44,220 bases of DNA from Spirogloea muscicola (GCA_009602725.1 WELB01000024.1:685502-729721), one strand, 5' to 3'. Positions 21,717 through 32,500 are shown, counted from the stretch's first letter. Numbers and translations are program-made. Notes: generated by a model not told the origin, from the letters alone.

Positions 21717-23975
21717 CGCCTTGGACGCTGCCATGCAGCAGTGAGGAAGGCCGGCAGCGGCACGAAGCCGCGCAGAGGCCCCAGGAAGCAGGAGGCCGAG
21801 GAAGGGCGGACAGGTGAGCAGAGGCGAGGGGCTGGAGGTCGACTAGCCGCGGCCGACGCAGAGAAGGAAGAGGATGTGTACACTCTGGAGCGCGGGTGGC
21901 TTGTGGACCCCAGCACGCTGACCTCAAGGGAGGTGTGTACTGTGCCTTCATATCCTCTCTCGCTCCGTGTAAGTCCGCATCCTTTGTAGTCCTTACAGGT
22001 GATGCTCCTGCATATTCTGGTGTGTTGTGAAAGTGTCTGGTAGGTCCTACTTCAAGCATAAGGAATCGCAACACAATGCTCCTGAAAGCTGAGAACCCTT
22101 CCTTGCATGCCACATTGACCGCCTTGACAGAGTACAACCGGCACAGGCCCGAACATCCCACTCAAAATCCGCAAGCAGCTCGAAAAGGAGGCAGAGAGCA
22201 AGAGTGCGTCTGACCTCAGGGTTGAGGCGCCCCCACAGCGTTCCACGCATCGACATCTGAGGGTGACCAAGCTTCACTCCTCTGCCACAATTGGGCATGC
22301 AGTTGCACATCCATTGCTGCATGCTTACATATGATGAGGCCAGAAGTCATGTATCATGTGTGTGGAGATTGCACAGCTGTATTTAGTAGCACAACATTGC
22401 TCACAATGTGGCGGTCATGCAGGTAATGGGTGGGCGCCAAGGTGGCCGGAAGCTGCTTTCTCCTGCTGACGCCAATGTCCGGCCTATGATGGAGGTTGTC
22501 CGTGGAGCGGTCTTTAGTATGCTGCAGGTTTTTGCACATCCTCTCAGAACCTCTGCCAACCTTCAGTGCTCTTTCTGTCGTCCTGCTAAAGAAGCAGGGT
22601 GACAAAGTCGGTGTCTGTCACTCGATCGCATGCTGAAGAGGTTGGGTACCTTCGCTGGATTAGCACCACTACTGATTTCTCTCGTGGGCAGTGCTTGGCA
22701 GGATCACCTGGCTGTTTGCCGGGCGGCAGGTGGTTGGACCTGTACAGCGGAACAGGCTCCGTTGGGATAGAAGCCATGAGCCGAGGGTGTGACACTGTAA
22801 GGCAGAGGAGTTGGGGGTGTATCACACCGTGTTGGCTACTTCTTGGGTTGCTTAAGCTTGAAACAGCAATAGGTGCTCATGGTGAAGCAGTTTAGCTCTA
22901 CGGTGCCAATGACCAGTCTCTTGTTTGCTTCAGGCACATTTCGTTGAAATGGACCCATGGGTTGTCAGCAACGTGCTTGGGACCAACCTATCCTCCTGCG
23001 ACCTGGCTGGCCAAAGCGTGATTCACACTGTGCAGGTGGAGGCCTTCTTGAAACGTGCCGAGGAGTGTGGTGGTATGCCTCTACTTATACGCGTTGCCTT
23101 TCCCTGGCAGAATGCAAGGTCTTGCACCTTAGCAGTCCCACTAATTACTGCTTGGGGTTCTGCACAACAGCTGTGCAAAATTATATGCGTATAACTTCCT
23201 GCATCTGCTCGATGCTCCTGCAAGGTTTATGTACACGTCTTGGACAGGGTCCAGTACCTAACTTCAGCAGTACTTTGCTGCAGCGGCCTTTGCTGGAGGG
23301 ATTTTTGACTACGTGAGTGTCACACCTCCGTACGAAGCTGTGTCCTACTCGGAACTTCTTACGAAGCTTGCCATATCTCCCCTTATTGGATCAGATACCA
23401 TATGTGTACGTATCACACGAGATTGATGCGCTTGCGAGCCATGAGCTTTGTAACCCATTCTTCCATTGATGAGTTTTTCAAGATTGTCCATCCATATGTA
23501 GGTTTTATCTTGTAAAATCATTGAGTGTCTGTTATCCACCTTACCTTGTGGTCAAAGCCTTGAGCCTCAAAGCGCAAGCAGCACGCAATCTTAGGTGCTG
23601 TGTAAGTAAGTTTAAGACAGTGCCTGAGCCTGATGCGTAAGTTCTCGTCAGGTGATCGAATACCCTTCCCGGTCAAAAGCAGACATCCTGGACCAATGTG
23701 GCCCTCTTCACCTGGTACGGATTTTTCTTTGATACAGCTGATGCTAAGCTGTAAGATACATATTTGCGGGGCTTGCTACCAGGCTGCATCTCAAGTTCCT
23801 GCCTCCAAGTAAGTCCGACAAGTATGATCGACCACATAGACTCTGAAGCCAATGATTTTGAACTTTATACAGCATCTGACTGTCATAAGTTCTTTTTTTC
23901 TCGCAGATACGAGATCGACGCTACGGTCGCACTAATGTTGCCTTTTACGGGCCTGAATGGGCAAAGCCCAGTTAG
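21717..23975 (+). CDS. RsmD: RsmD-type 16S rRNA (guanine-N2) methyltransferase, plastid
   Basis: This is a SAM-dependent methyltransferase acting on 16S rRNA, in plants of the plastid. Exons: up to 21932 (VYTLERGWLVDPSTLTSRE), 22423-22527 (VMGGRQGGRKLLSPAD, RPMMEVVRGAVFSML), 22692-22796 (GGRWLDLYSGTGSVGIEAMS, SAM-binding motif I), 22934-23072 (AHFVEMDPWVVSNVLGTNL), 23299-23405 (FDYVSVTPPYEAVSYSELL, catalytic motif), 23652-23714 (VIEYPSRSKADILDQCG) and 23907-23975 (RDRRYGRTNVAFYGPEWA, TAG). All junctions from 21932 on agree in phase. The motif is TPPY where bacterial RsmD has [ND]PPY; as far as I recall this is usual in the plant family. A TGA in frame at 21714 and the lack of an ATG after it mean the start lies in an upstream exon not resolved here. 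Confidence 0.92.
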
Positions 23976-24375
23976 CATCGCACTGCCTCATGATCAATTA
24001 AACACGCCACATTGCTATGTGTGAGCAGCTCACCAGGCACTGAAGTTTTCCAACTTGTCACATTCACAAGCGATGCTTGCATTGTATACACACTGATAAT
24101 CGAAGCAGAAAATCACCAAAACTTGAAGTTATTGGCTCAATGTTCTGTATCGGGAAAAGGATTAGGTGCGGACAATGTCTCGACCACTGTACGAGGGTGT
24201 GCATTTATGCTGAGCAGTCCTGCACTTGTAAATCAAAGAGTGACTGAGCTATCCATGTGCCACCTGTTGTATTCATATTGCAATATGAATACAACAAAGA
24301 TTCACAAAGAGGAGCTGCAGCCGTGGTGGTTTGGCAAGGTACTCGACTTCACACTTGACCAAATATATGGAGCAT
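23976..24375. other. Convergent intergenic region, no gene
   Basis: About 400 bp lie between the stop codons of RsmD (plus) and the dioxygenase (minus). There is no repeat-family member and no gene-like frame beyond shadows. Confidence 0.5.
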
Positions 24376-26054
24376 TCATGCTCGGAGCCCATGCCCAAAA
24401 GAGTAAGAGGCCATGCTGGTGCTCATCCTCCTGGCTGAATGAAGCTTCAGACCCGGCGAATTGCCAGCAGCGCCAATGGCCACATGAAAGGGAAGGAGAT
24501 GCTCCAGTGTGGGATGTGCTCGCTTAACTTGAGGCTGTTGCTCCAAGCCTATGAGAGCAGTTTCATAGTCTTAAGATGTTGACAAGCAGCTAGATACAGA
24601 GGTCAAGGTATTGACAAGCAGCTAGATACAGAGGTCAAGGTGTTGCACATTGGAATGCTTTGATACACGTACCAATTGCTCTTTCTTTGCGGTCTGAAGC
24701 ATCAGTGGTCTCGAGGGCTACAGCATCCAATGCGTCATCAAAAAGGCCAACATACTCTGGCACCTACACAGAGAGGTGCAATATGCCTGCGAGTTAGGCA
24801 GCTGCTGCGAATATTTATCGCCAAGAAACAGACACACAGTATTAAGGTCACACATGACGCACTCTTTGACAAGTATAGGGGGTATACTTCTCAGACCTTC
24901 TGATTATCAAGGTACTTGCGCATCTCCTGCAGATTATGCACTGTCGTGCCGCTGCAGATGAGTAACACTCCTTCGTCCCGCAGGACAGACAGGGCTTCTC
25001 CTATAGCCACATGGTCCCTCATTGAGCCTCCAGCCAACAACGAAAGCTGAAGATTGAGCAATTATGAGCACAACTTAGTAAATACATCCAATACTCCTGA
25101 GTGACTGGGTGATGTGAAGCACTAAGCCCTAGATATAATGCAGCTCTTGCTGTGAATGACTGAACAAATAAGCACCCGCCTGAGACACATCTCAGTACTG
25201 TCAATTTGACTTCAGAGCCGCAACTGACAGTAAGTGGCCGGTTGACCTGAACAACTGGAATGTCAGCCTGTGGGAGCATCACGTGCAGTGGGACCCATGC
25301 TCCATGATCCAAACCATGGGAAGCATCCTCAGTGGCAGCGATTCTCTTCTCAGGAGCTGTACGGAAGCCCAGAGGAGTCGTTGATCAGTAGTAGCTGTGG
25401 GACACTTGATCATTGCCTGCCAAGTCGCTATGTTCCTCCCAAGCTGGGAGTCGTAGTCAAGCTGGCCTAGGAGATGGGACCTTTGCTGGGTGAGAGGCAA
25501 CTGCAGTGAAAAAGATCGTATGATAATCTGTAGCCCCTTCTGATGCTTAGCAAATCAGTATACTGGGCACCCATGTACTTCTTCTCAACCAGCTCTCAAC
25601 AGTAATAGCACCCTACACGTCGGTTTGGCCGTCACATTGACCTCAATAGCTCGTCTGGCGACGTCAGGATGGCCGCGCGCCGGGTACTTGATCTTGTACA
25701 TGGCTGACGGAAAGCCGTAGAAGTCATGGATCACAGTCGTTGTGGCAGAGGTGTTCACGTGGATTGTGCCATGGGTCTCCCAGTGGGCGCTCACGACAAC
25801 AATCGCTTTTACATTTGGAAGCTCCAGCACCTGCCTCGTGGAAGAAAAGGCGAGGCCGGACGAGTCAGAGCGGCCTGATGTGCACACGAGGTCCTCGTGA
25901 AGAGGTTCACTTTCTGCACCACTGTTGTGGGAGAGGCACGGCAGCTGGCCCTCACCTGGCCGCCGAGCTTCGCAAGGAACGCGGAGGTGGGGCTCTGCTC
26001 CAGCGCGAGCATCGGCGAGCCGTGCGAGACGAACAGCACGGGAAGCTCCGCCAT
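24376..26054 (-). CDS. LigB/DODA-type extradiol ring-cleavage dioxygenase
   Basis: It is a class III extradiol dioxygenase of the LigB/DODA (YgiD) family, non-haem Fe(II) or Zn-dependent, which opens catechol-like rings; the natural substrate in algae is unknown. Exons: 26054-25956 ([20 protein letters not shown]), 25830-25642 ([37 protein letters not shown]), 25356-25247 ([20 protein letters not shown]), 25046-24897 ([20 protein letters not shown]), 24763-24673 ([15 protein letters not shown]) and 24527-24376 ([19 protein letters not shown], stop TGA). The His residues of the SHGSP, SAHWE, HDFYGFP, LDHGAW and AHPTxEH motifs are all present, so it looks catalytically competent. One short exon between 25642 and 25356 is not resolved. 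It has no clear transit peptide and is probably cytosolic. Confidence 0.9.
24579..24642. repeat. 32-bp tandem duplication in a dioxygenase intron
   Basis: A 32-bp unit containing TTGACAAGCAGCTAGATACA is present twice (24579-24610 and 24611-24642), with a difference only in the last two bases. It lies in the last intron of the LigB/DODA gene. Confidence 0.85.
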
Positions 26055-26392
26055 GCTCGCGCGCCCGGCGCAGCCAGAGGCAGCCAGAGGCGCCCAGCCC
26101 AGCCAAGCCGGCGGCGGCGGCGGCGCGCCCGCGCACAAGGCGAGGCCGCGGCCTGAAGGTGCGGCGCTCCCGGCGCTGGCTGGCGACTGCGCGCGCCGCC
26201 GACTGCGGTGCCGCTGCGGCGCTATGAGCGGCTTGGGCGCAGGAGGCCGCCATGGCGGGTGGTGGGGGGAGCCTTCGCCGAGCCGGGCGTGGAGGTCGGC
26301 TCAGGAAGGTTCGACAAGGCGATGGCAGGTGACGACGGGGGCCCACGAGCAGCCGCCGTGTGCAGACCTCAGCGAGGCCGAGCAGACGGTGG
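26055..26392. promoter_or_regulatory. GC-rich upstream region of the dioxygenase
   Basis: A CpG-rich segment upstream of the ATG at 26054 probably holds the promoter and 5' UTR. Frames of 100-290 codons across it are compositional. Confidence 0.4.
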
Positions 26393-26653
26393 GGTTTGGC
26401 TAATCCTACCATCAGAAGAAAGGGCTCGCCCATTGAGGATAGGGGCTGGACAAGCCAGCCCAAAAAAGAATGAACAAAGAACGAGAAGGGGGCCAGAGGA
26501 AGCCAGAGGAAGCGCTAAGAAACCAAAGCAGACAAAGAAAGAAAGCAGCTACAAATCACTCAGTAACCCCTGCTAAGCAGCCGCAAATCAGAGAGGCTAG
26601 GGTCCTGGAAGTGGGTCCCCTGGACAGAGCCAGGTTTGGCTAATCCTACCATC
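26393..26653 (-). mobile_element. Complete S-type element with 21-bp target-site duplication
   Basis: The 21-bp direct repeat GGTTTGGCTAATCCTACCAT plus C flanks the element at 26393-26413 and 26633-26653. The element itself (26414-26632, 219 bp, minus) starts CTGGCTCTGTCCAGGGG. It encodes G-T-H-F-Q-D-P-S-L-S then DLRLLSRGY and TGA (26589-26560). It continues with a 3' UTR bearing the GGGCTGG/CCAGCCC stem and ends CCCTTTCTTCT directly at the repeat. Long target duplications and a fixed 3' end are the signature of target-primed reverse transcription. Confidence 0.88.
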
Positions 26654-26683
26654 TGCTTCACATTCGCACTCCGGCTCCTTCAG

Positions 26684-26912
26684 ACCTTGGGCTGGCTTTT
26701 TCAGCCCCTATCCTCAATGGGCGAGCACTTTCTTCTTGTCCATTCCCTTGGACTGGCCTTTCCCAGCACCTTCTTTCCCAGGCTCCTCCGTCATTTTTTT
26801 ATTTTTTCATTTGGCCCCTTCGAACCCTTGTCGATTCTTTTTGGGCTGGCTTTTCACAGCCCTTGCCGCCATTGCAAGAGCCACTTTCTCCCACAAGGGG
26901 CGAGGGCTGTCC
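26684..26912 (+). repeat. Truncated S-type 3' ends
   Basis: Bases 26684-26738 carry the stem and the GGGCGAGCACTTTCTTC terminus. Bases 26738-26775 and 26830-26912 are more diverged relatives; the last has GGGCTGGCTTTTCACAGCCC. Confidence 0.65.
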
Positions 26913-26973
26913 ACCAGAAGTGGCTCTGTCCACAGCCTCGCCCCCTTTCGGATGAGCTTGCTTCTTTTATTGT

Positions 26974-27030
26974 CTGAACAACGTATTGACTTGAGATGGC
27001 CACGCTTTCATGTGATGCGCACCGAAGAAA
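26974..27030 (+). repeat. T-motif fragment
   Basis: A diverged T-motif: GAACAACGTATTGACTTGA followed by GATGCGCACCG. The closest relatives are at 184, 1070 and 16654. Confidence 0.6.
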
Positions 27031-27149
27031 CAGCGCGTCCGAGTCCTGGTGGCTGTGAGAGGCGAGCCCAAAGGAATGGACAAGGTCTGAGGGGGCCAGA
27101 TGGCGTAAGAAGCAAGAGACTAATTGCTAAGACGGCAGCAAGGGGGCTC

Positions 27150-27179
27150 TTAGTAACCTCTGGTCAGGAGATGCAAGTC
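27150..27179 (-). repeat. Retroelement C-terminal motif, TAA-ending copy
   Basis: The minus strand reads DLHLLTRGY then TAA. It is the only stop-ending copy that uses TAA, which supports independent codon-level divergence. Confidence 0.65.
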
Positions 27180-27454
27180 GAAATAGCTAGCACCGCGCAC
27201 GTTCTCTCCAATCTAAAGCCATTCCCGTAGATTGAAAGAGCTCACTTCCTCGCCATGGCCTCGCCATTGGCGGCAAGTCTCAGCGATGCCGGCCTGCGAA
27301 CTGGGGAGAAGGATACTCCCCCAGGCTGCTTCCAGCTGCAAAGTTACTCCGACTTGCGGCAGCTCTGACTCGGAGTTACTAAGCTCCCACTCAATGTAGT
27401 CATTTGCGTTGCTGTGTGGTCTTAGCACCTTCCGGCCCTTGAACCTTTGGACCT

Positions 27455-28510
27455 TTGGACCATGTCCAACCCTTCTGGCTGGATTCAACAGCCCCCCACC
27501 CCTTTGACAACCAACGCTCCATGCAACTCCTCCTCACTCCTTTCTCAGCGCTTGGCCAAGCACCGGACGAAGGGGCACAGGCAGGACTTATCGCTGCAGT
27601 CAAAAATGAGCGTCGAAAGAAGCTGAGGAGGATGCCAGAAATGAGGACCAACGCAAAGAGTCTGGCACGACTCATCTCTCTGGCAACACCTGGGGCTACC
27701 GACTGGCTCACGACTCACGCCATCCACAATGCCTTCGAGATCAGCGCCGAGGCCTACTGGACGCTCCTCCAATTGTTCCTTGGCCTGCCCCCCACCTGCC
27801 TGACCGGAGTATGTCTGTGTAATTGCGGCTTTCACACGGAGGGCGGAGACCTCGTTATGCATATCCTGCAATGTCCCACAGGCCCTGAAGCGGTGGGCTT
27901 TCAATGTCCACTACGTGATGCCCTGGCGGACTTATTGCGTGACGCCAGCTACCGCGCCATTGTGGAAGTGAACAACATTATGCCCATCAACACGGATGCT
28001 CAGGGACGCCATCACCATCGCACCCCAGACATTATGTGTGTACAACCTGGCGGAGGGCCACGAGCCTTGGTCGATGTGGTTGACGGAGGCGTACAAGAGT
28101 CCAGCATCAACCCACATTGCTGGCCACGCATTGGGAAGTGCAAGAGCGAGGAGGCTGCAGCACTACTCTGACTACCCCCGCAGTGATCACCTCCTACTAG
28201 TTGCAATTAACACCTTTGGCTGCATGGGTCCTCGTTTTCATACCCTACTTGAGATCATTGCAAGTCTCGGATATGCACAATGTGAGAATATGCCTCCAGC
28301 CCAGATGGGCATGCCGGCAGCCTATCTGTCGATTTGCGACGTCATGTGATAGCCTATTTGCAGCAAGCTCAGACTCATGCTTGCACTAGAAAGCTGGTCG
28401 AGCCTTAGCTGATGGCACGAGGGCTTGTCAACTGCCGTGCGGTTTTCGAGGATCAGTTAGCGACCTCTATGTGCTGACTCGTGGTTACTGAACGGGGTGA
28501 TGTACATGTG
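27455..28510 (+). pseudogene. Non-LTR retrotransposon ORF, 3' half, decayed
   Basis: Frame 1 (27455-28171) contains a zinc-knuckle-like C-x-C with H and C (CLCNCGFH, then HILQCP) and an R-T-P-D-I-M-C-V/A-L-V-D-V-V nuclease-like motif. This arrangement is typical of the C-terminus of some plant and algal retroelement polyproteins. Homology then continues in frame 2 (27996-28349: RARRLQHYSDYP, LLLVAINTFGCMGPRF) and again in a third frame to a terminal DLYVLTRGY-TGA (28462-28491). There are at least two frameshifts and one in-frame stop (about 28386). No reverse-transcriptase domain is present, so the copy is 5'-truncated and inactive. Confidence 0.72.
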
Positions 28511-28731
28511 TCAATGCGCTTGAATTCGTACTTGGCCACTCAGGCCCTCCATTACTTGAGTTCACACTCCATTCCCCTTTAGTATTGCCACTATCATTCT
28601 GAAACTGCTCCCTCTCGCCGCGGGCCTCCCCCCGTCACAGTATACATAAGGAAAGAAAGCATACAGCCGAAGGGGGAGGATGCTGTAAAATGCCAGCCCG
28701 ATAATAAATGACAAGGTATATATGCACTTCA
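28511..28731. other. Retroelement 3' UTR and unassigned sequence
   Basis: The first 70 bp resemble the 3' UTR after the copy at 1301 (a CTTGGCCACTCAGGCC-like block). The rest shows no gene. Confidence 0.35.
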
Positions 28732-28800
28732 GAAGAAAGAGCTCGCCCATAGAAGAGAGGGGCTGGCAGAAGCCAGCCAAAAAGAATGGACAAAAGAATG
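28732..28800 (-). repeat. Truncated S-type 3' end
   Basis: The reverse complement carries GTCCATTC, the GGCTGGC/GCCAGCC stem and GGGCGAGCTCTTTCTTCT. The upstream block GTCCATTCTTTT is duplicated. Confidence 0.7.
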
Positions 28801-28884
28801 GACTTCTCTCTCCGCCGAATGTGTTTATCTATGTGCCTACAGCGGGCCCAGGCGATTGCTTTGCATCGCCGGGCTGGTCGCGCC

Positions 28885-29190
28885 CTTAGATTTTTAGATG
28901 TGCTTGCCTTTGTACCTGGCCATTTGGCCTACATTTCTTTCTAATACACGATCTTTACCCTTGAAGCAGCCTCTGGTTTGCGCAGCGGGGTTGCTCTTCC
29001 TCCCCTCAGCTCATCTGACTTCCTACTGCTGACACGGGGGTATTGAGGGCGCCCTGTCTGCCTAGCCTTTGGCTTCGCCATGAACACCTGTATGCATCTG
29101 GCTGGCAGTTTACAGCCGATTCTTTGTTCATTCTTTTTTGGGCTGGCTTGTCCAGCCCCTATCCTCAATGGGCGAGCCCTTTCTTCTATT
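28885..29190 (+). repeat. Retroelement 3' end plus S-type 3' end
   Basis: Bases 28890-28950 match the 3' UTR block at 1330-1395. The following frame reads LSSSDFLLLTRGY and TGA (29017-29046). An S-type 3' end with GGGCTGG/CCAGCCC and CCCTTTCTTCT lies at 29124-29188, with a possible 6-bp target duplication ATTCTT. Confidence 0.65.
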
Positions 29191-29261
29191 CTTCAACATC
29201 AGCAGCTGCTTTGGTGCTGGGCTGGGCCAATAACAGCTATCGCCCTCGGCTGGAAGAGAGA

Positions 29262-29345
29262 AGGCGCGCGGGGCGCATGAATTGAAAGAAGAAAGTGCTC
29301 GCGCATGAATTGAAAGGGAGGCCAATTCAAGCCAATACATTGTTC
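29262..29345 (-). repeat. T-motif repeat, minus orientation
   Basis: The reverse complement reads GAACAATGTATTGGCTTGAA, then GGCC, two tries of TTCAATTCATGCGC, and CCGCGCGCC. It lies just upstream of the GC island before CHLH2. Confidence 0.7.
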
Positions 29346-29542
29346 AGGCTGGAAGAGAGTCTCTCGCTGCGCGGCCACGCACGGAGGCTCGTGACTCCGC
29401 TGCCACCATTTAGCTCCGCCAGGTCGCGCAGCCTGCGCTCGCGCAGCCGGAGCCGCCCGGGGTGCCCTCGCAGAGCGGCCGGCGGCCACGGCGCCTCTGC
29501 CTCGAGGCGCCGGAGAGCCGCCGGCATTGCATTGCGCAGCCC
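29346..29542 (+). promoter_or_regulatory. GC-rich upstream region of CHLH2-like gene
   Basis: This GC island directly precedes the ATG at 29543, as at the other genes in the window. It presumably holds the promoter and 5' UTR. No specific element is recognised. Confidence 0.4.
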
Positions 29543-32500
29543 ATGGCTGCAGCGGCGGCGGCTGTGCCGGCCACGTCCAGATGTGGCTACCGCCTCGGCC
29601 GCTGCTCTGTGGCGCACGATCGGCGCGCCCAGCCCGCCTGCCGGGCGGAGCAGCTTAGCTGGCGGCACGGTGGACAACAATTGGGGCGGCCGGTCCGACT
29701 GAGGCCCCTGAAGATCAAAGTCCGGGCAGCCTGCCATGCACATGTTCCTCGGGCAGTGCTGGCCGACAAGCCAGCGGCTGAATCCACCCGGGCGACGGAT
29801 GCTTCGGATGAAGCAAGTCCGATTAGCAATCCTGCAGGTGTGGAGGACGTGACACTGGATAGTACCGCCATAATTTGCAGCAGCAAGCACTGCTCAATCA
29901 GCACAACATTATATTGCAGGGATAGCAATTTGTTCGGGGTAGGACCAAGTATGTACTTTGTGTCCTCTAGCGCCGCTCCTACGCTCTACTGTCTGTCCGT
30001 CACGTATTTACTGCACAGCATGTCACTGCTCGCAGAGTTGTTCATGGCTGCCATTGAGGCCTCCGAGGAACTGGCTCAGGATCTCCAGCACAAAATCGAT
30101 GCAAAGATGTCCCAGATACAGCAACTCCAGGAATCCATTGACTTTCTGTACAGCGATACCTTCTCCAATGTGCCCGTCAAGGGGAAAGGCCTAGCTGCAG
30201 ACGAGCGACAGGCCCAGGAGGGGTTCACAAAGGTCTTCAGTGAAGTAGATGAGGGCCTGTGGATGGAGTTGGGCAGGTCTGAGCCCTTGGTTTTGAAGGC
30301 TCTCATTGGTGAGTAGCGAGTCTCTGCGCACCTTGAGGGTACAGGCTGTCAGTGTTCTGTCAGTCAGGGCCCAAATATGCCAAATGAATGCATCATCTCC
30401 AGTGCCTCTGCCTGACAACAGATGGCAATGTCCATGTGATGCAGCACATCAAACCCCATCTCTCCATATTCTTTGAGTAGTCTTTCCTGTTACAAGCATG
30501 ATGTTGTGGTGTTTCGACCACAAATACAGGATTGTGTGGCCTGCCTACATACATGTCAGCAGCCAGTGTTGCAAGGCCATGCTTAGTGAGCCCGTGCTAA
30601 GACAACTGGATACCCTTTGGTCTACAATGACAGGCTCGGTAGACAAGGCCAAGTGGGCAGAATTCCAGAGGCAGATCCACCCAAAATCTCTCACAAGAGA
30701 CAGGGCACGCAAGGTTTGCCTCCCCTACCATTCAAAGTATGACATGCAGACAATGCAGAAGACATATCCTGCACTCATTGATGTACATGCCGCTTGTAGA
30801 TTTGCAAGTCTAAGGCCGGGATTGCTCCGTCTACAGTTGCTGTGCGAGCAGGTTGCAGCTATCTACCAGCCTTCTACCAGCTGATGAAGTATGAGACATC
30901 TACTCAACTCCTTTGCACACTAACTTTGGCTATCGTTTCAAGTGGAGCAGGAGTTGCTGCTGCTGAGGACTCAGCTTGAAGAGACTTTGGCTATCACAGC
31001 AGCGGTGTGTAGTGCATGCCTCATGACACCCTGCTCTATCTGGCACTACGCATAAAGCACTCCATCCGGCTGTTCAGCTGTCTATGGAGTTGATCAGCCC
31101 AAAGCTAAAAACCAGCAACAGAGGAGTGACAAATGACAGTCCTCTTCGCATGTCCACAGCCTATCAGTGGGGACGATGTGGGTGATGAAGCTGACAGTTG
31201 GACCAAGGATGGCAAGAAGCAACAGGCGGGTGCACATGGCTCAAGAACAGACAGGCTTTCAACACCGGAGACAAACATTGTCCTGATTTCAGGATTTGAA
31301 TCGTTCAATGTTGAACTTTACAAGAAAGCTGGGGCTGCTTTCACTTCTATCTGCCCAGGTGGACTGCCGTGGAGAAGAATGTCCAGATCAGTCAGCATCG
31401 TCATGGGTGCCTGTAGTGTTCCTTGTGTGATATGGCTGCCTCTCTTGAACCACGATTGGTGTCTTCACAAAGCAAGTGCTTTGGAGGAGAGACAGATTGA
31501 TGTGACTCTCTGAAGACTGGATGCCGCGCTATTTATATCATTTGACAACCTTGATGTTTTCAACTAAACTGCAGATGTCAAGGTTCACATCTTCAGTGAC
31601 AGAGACCTTCTAAGCAAGCGCCAAGAGGTGTGGCCTTTATCCAAGTCACTCCTGTAAGTCTGTGATCTACTAACAGGTCCTTGTACCTTTGTGAATGTCA
31701 AGCATCGACTCAACCTGACCTTCCTGATAGTGATGTCTTTGTAAAGTGTCTACACACCCTACAGCATAAAATGTACACCAATTATGCCAGACGCCTACCT
31801 TGTGTGCTCTGTTTATTGTGCATCTTTCCCCTGACAGGTAGAAGCAAAGTTGGCCCAAGCAGATGTCTTCTTTGGTAGCTTGCTCTTTGACTACGACCAG
31901 GTAAGACCAGCAACCACCATGTGCTCACCCAGCATACCATAGTTCGTGTAGATCAGCCCCCCTCAAATCCAGATGAGCATAAGTGGAAGGAATACATTAC
32001 GTCCTGCTATGCCAGAAGAAGCAGATTGCTTTGTCTACGAGCTCCTATGTCCTTGTGATGTTGAGCTTGCTGATTTCTTCTGCAGCTTAGGTAGCTTCTC
32101 AAGGTCACCCAAAAGTCTTCCTTACTCTTGCCAGCATAGCATCCTCTTTCAGGCAAGTGCTTGATATGTTAGCTTGTCTTGACTGGTGCCTGCAGTGTGA
32201 GTGGCTGCAAGCAAGAGTGGATCACATACCAGTTCGCCTCTGCTTTGAGTCTTCCCTGGAGCTGATGTCCACAACAAAGATTGGCAGGTGCTCCTTGCAA
32301 CTGCAACAGCACCCAAATGCTTGGATCTTACCTCCTCCCATATGGCACCGACTTAAGATCAATGTAGGCCTATGGGAGATGATGAAGACCTTCCCTTTTG
32401 CAGTGTAGCTCTTGAGATGGTATATGATACTCTGCATTTCCCACTTTGATAATTCCCGAGTCACCCAGTACAAGAGTAAGTAAGATCAATGTAGGACACG

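Noticed and set aside
20596-21744. 382-codon plus-strand open frame, the longest in the window
   Set aside because: It is Arg/Ala/Pro-rich, lies in a GC island, runs antisense through the verified transit-peptide exon of shikimate kinase and matches no family.
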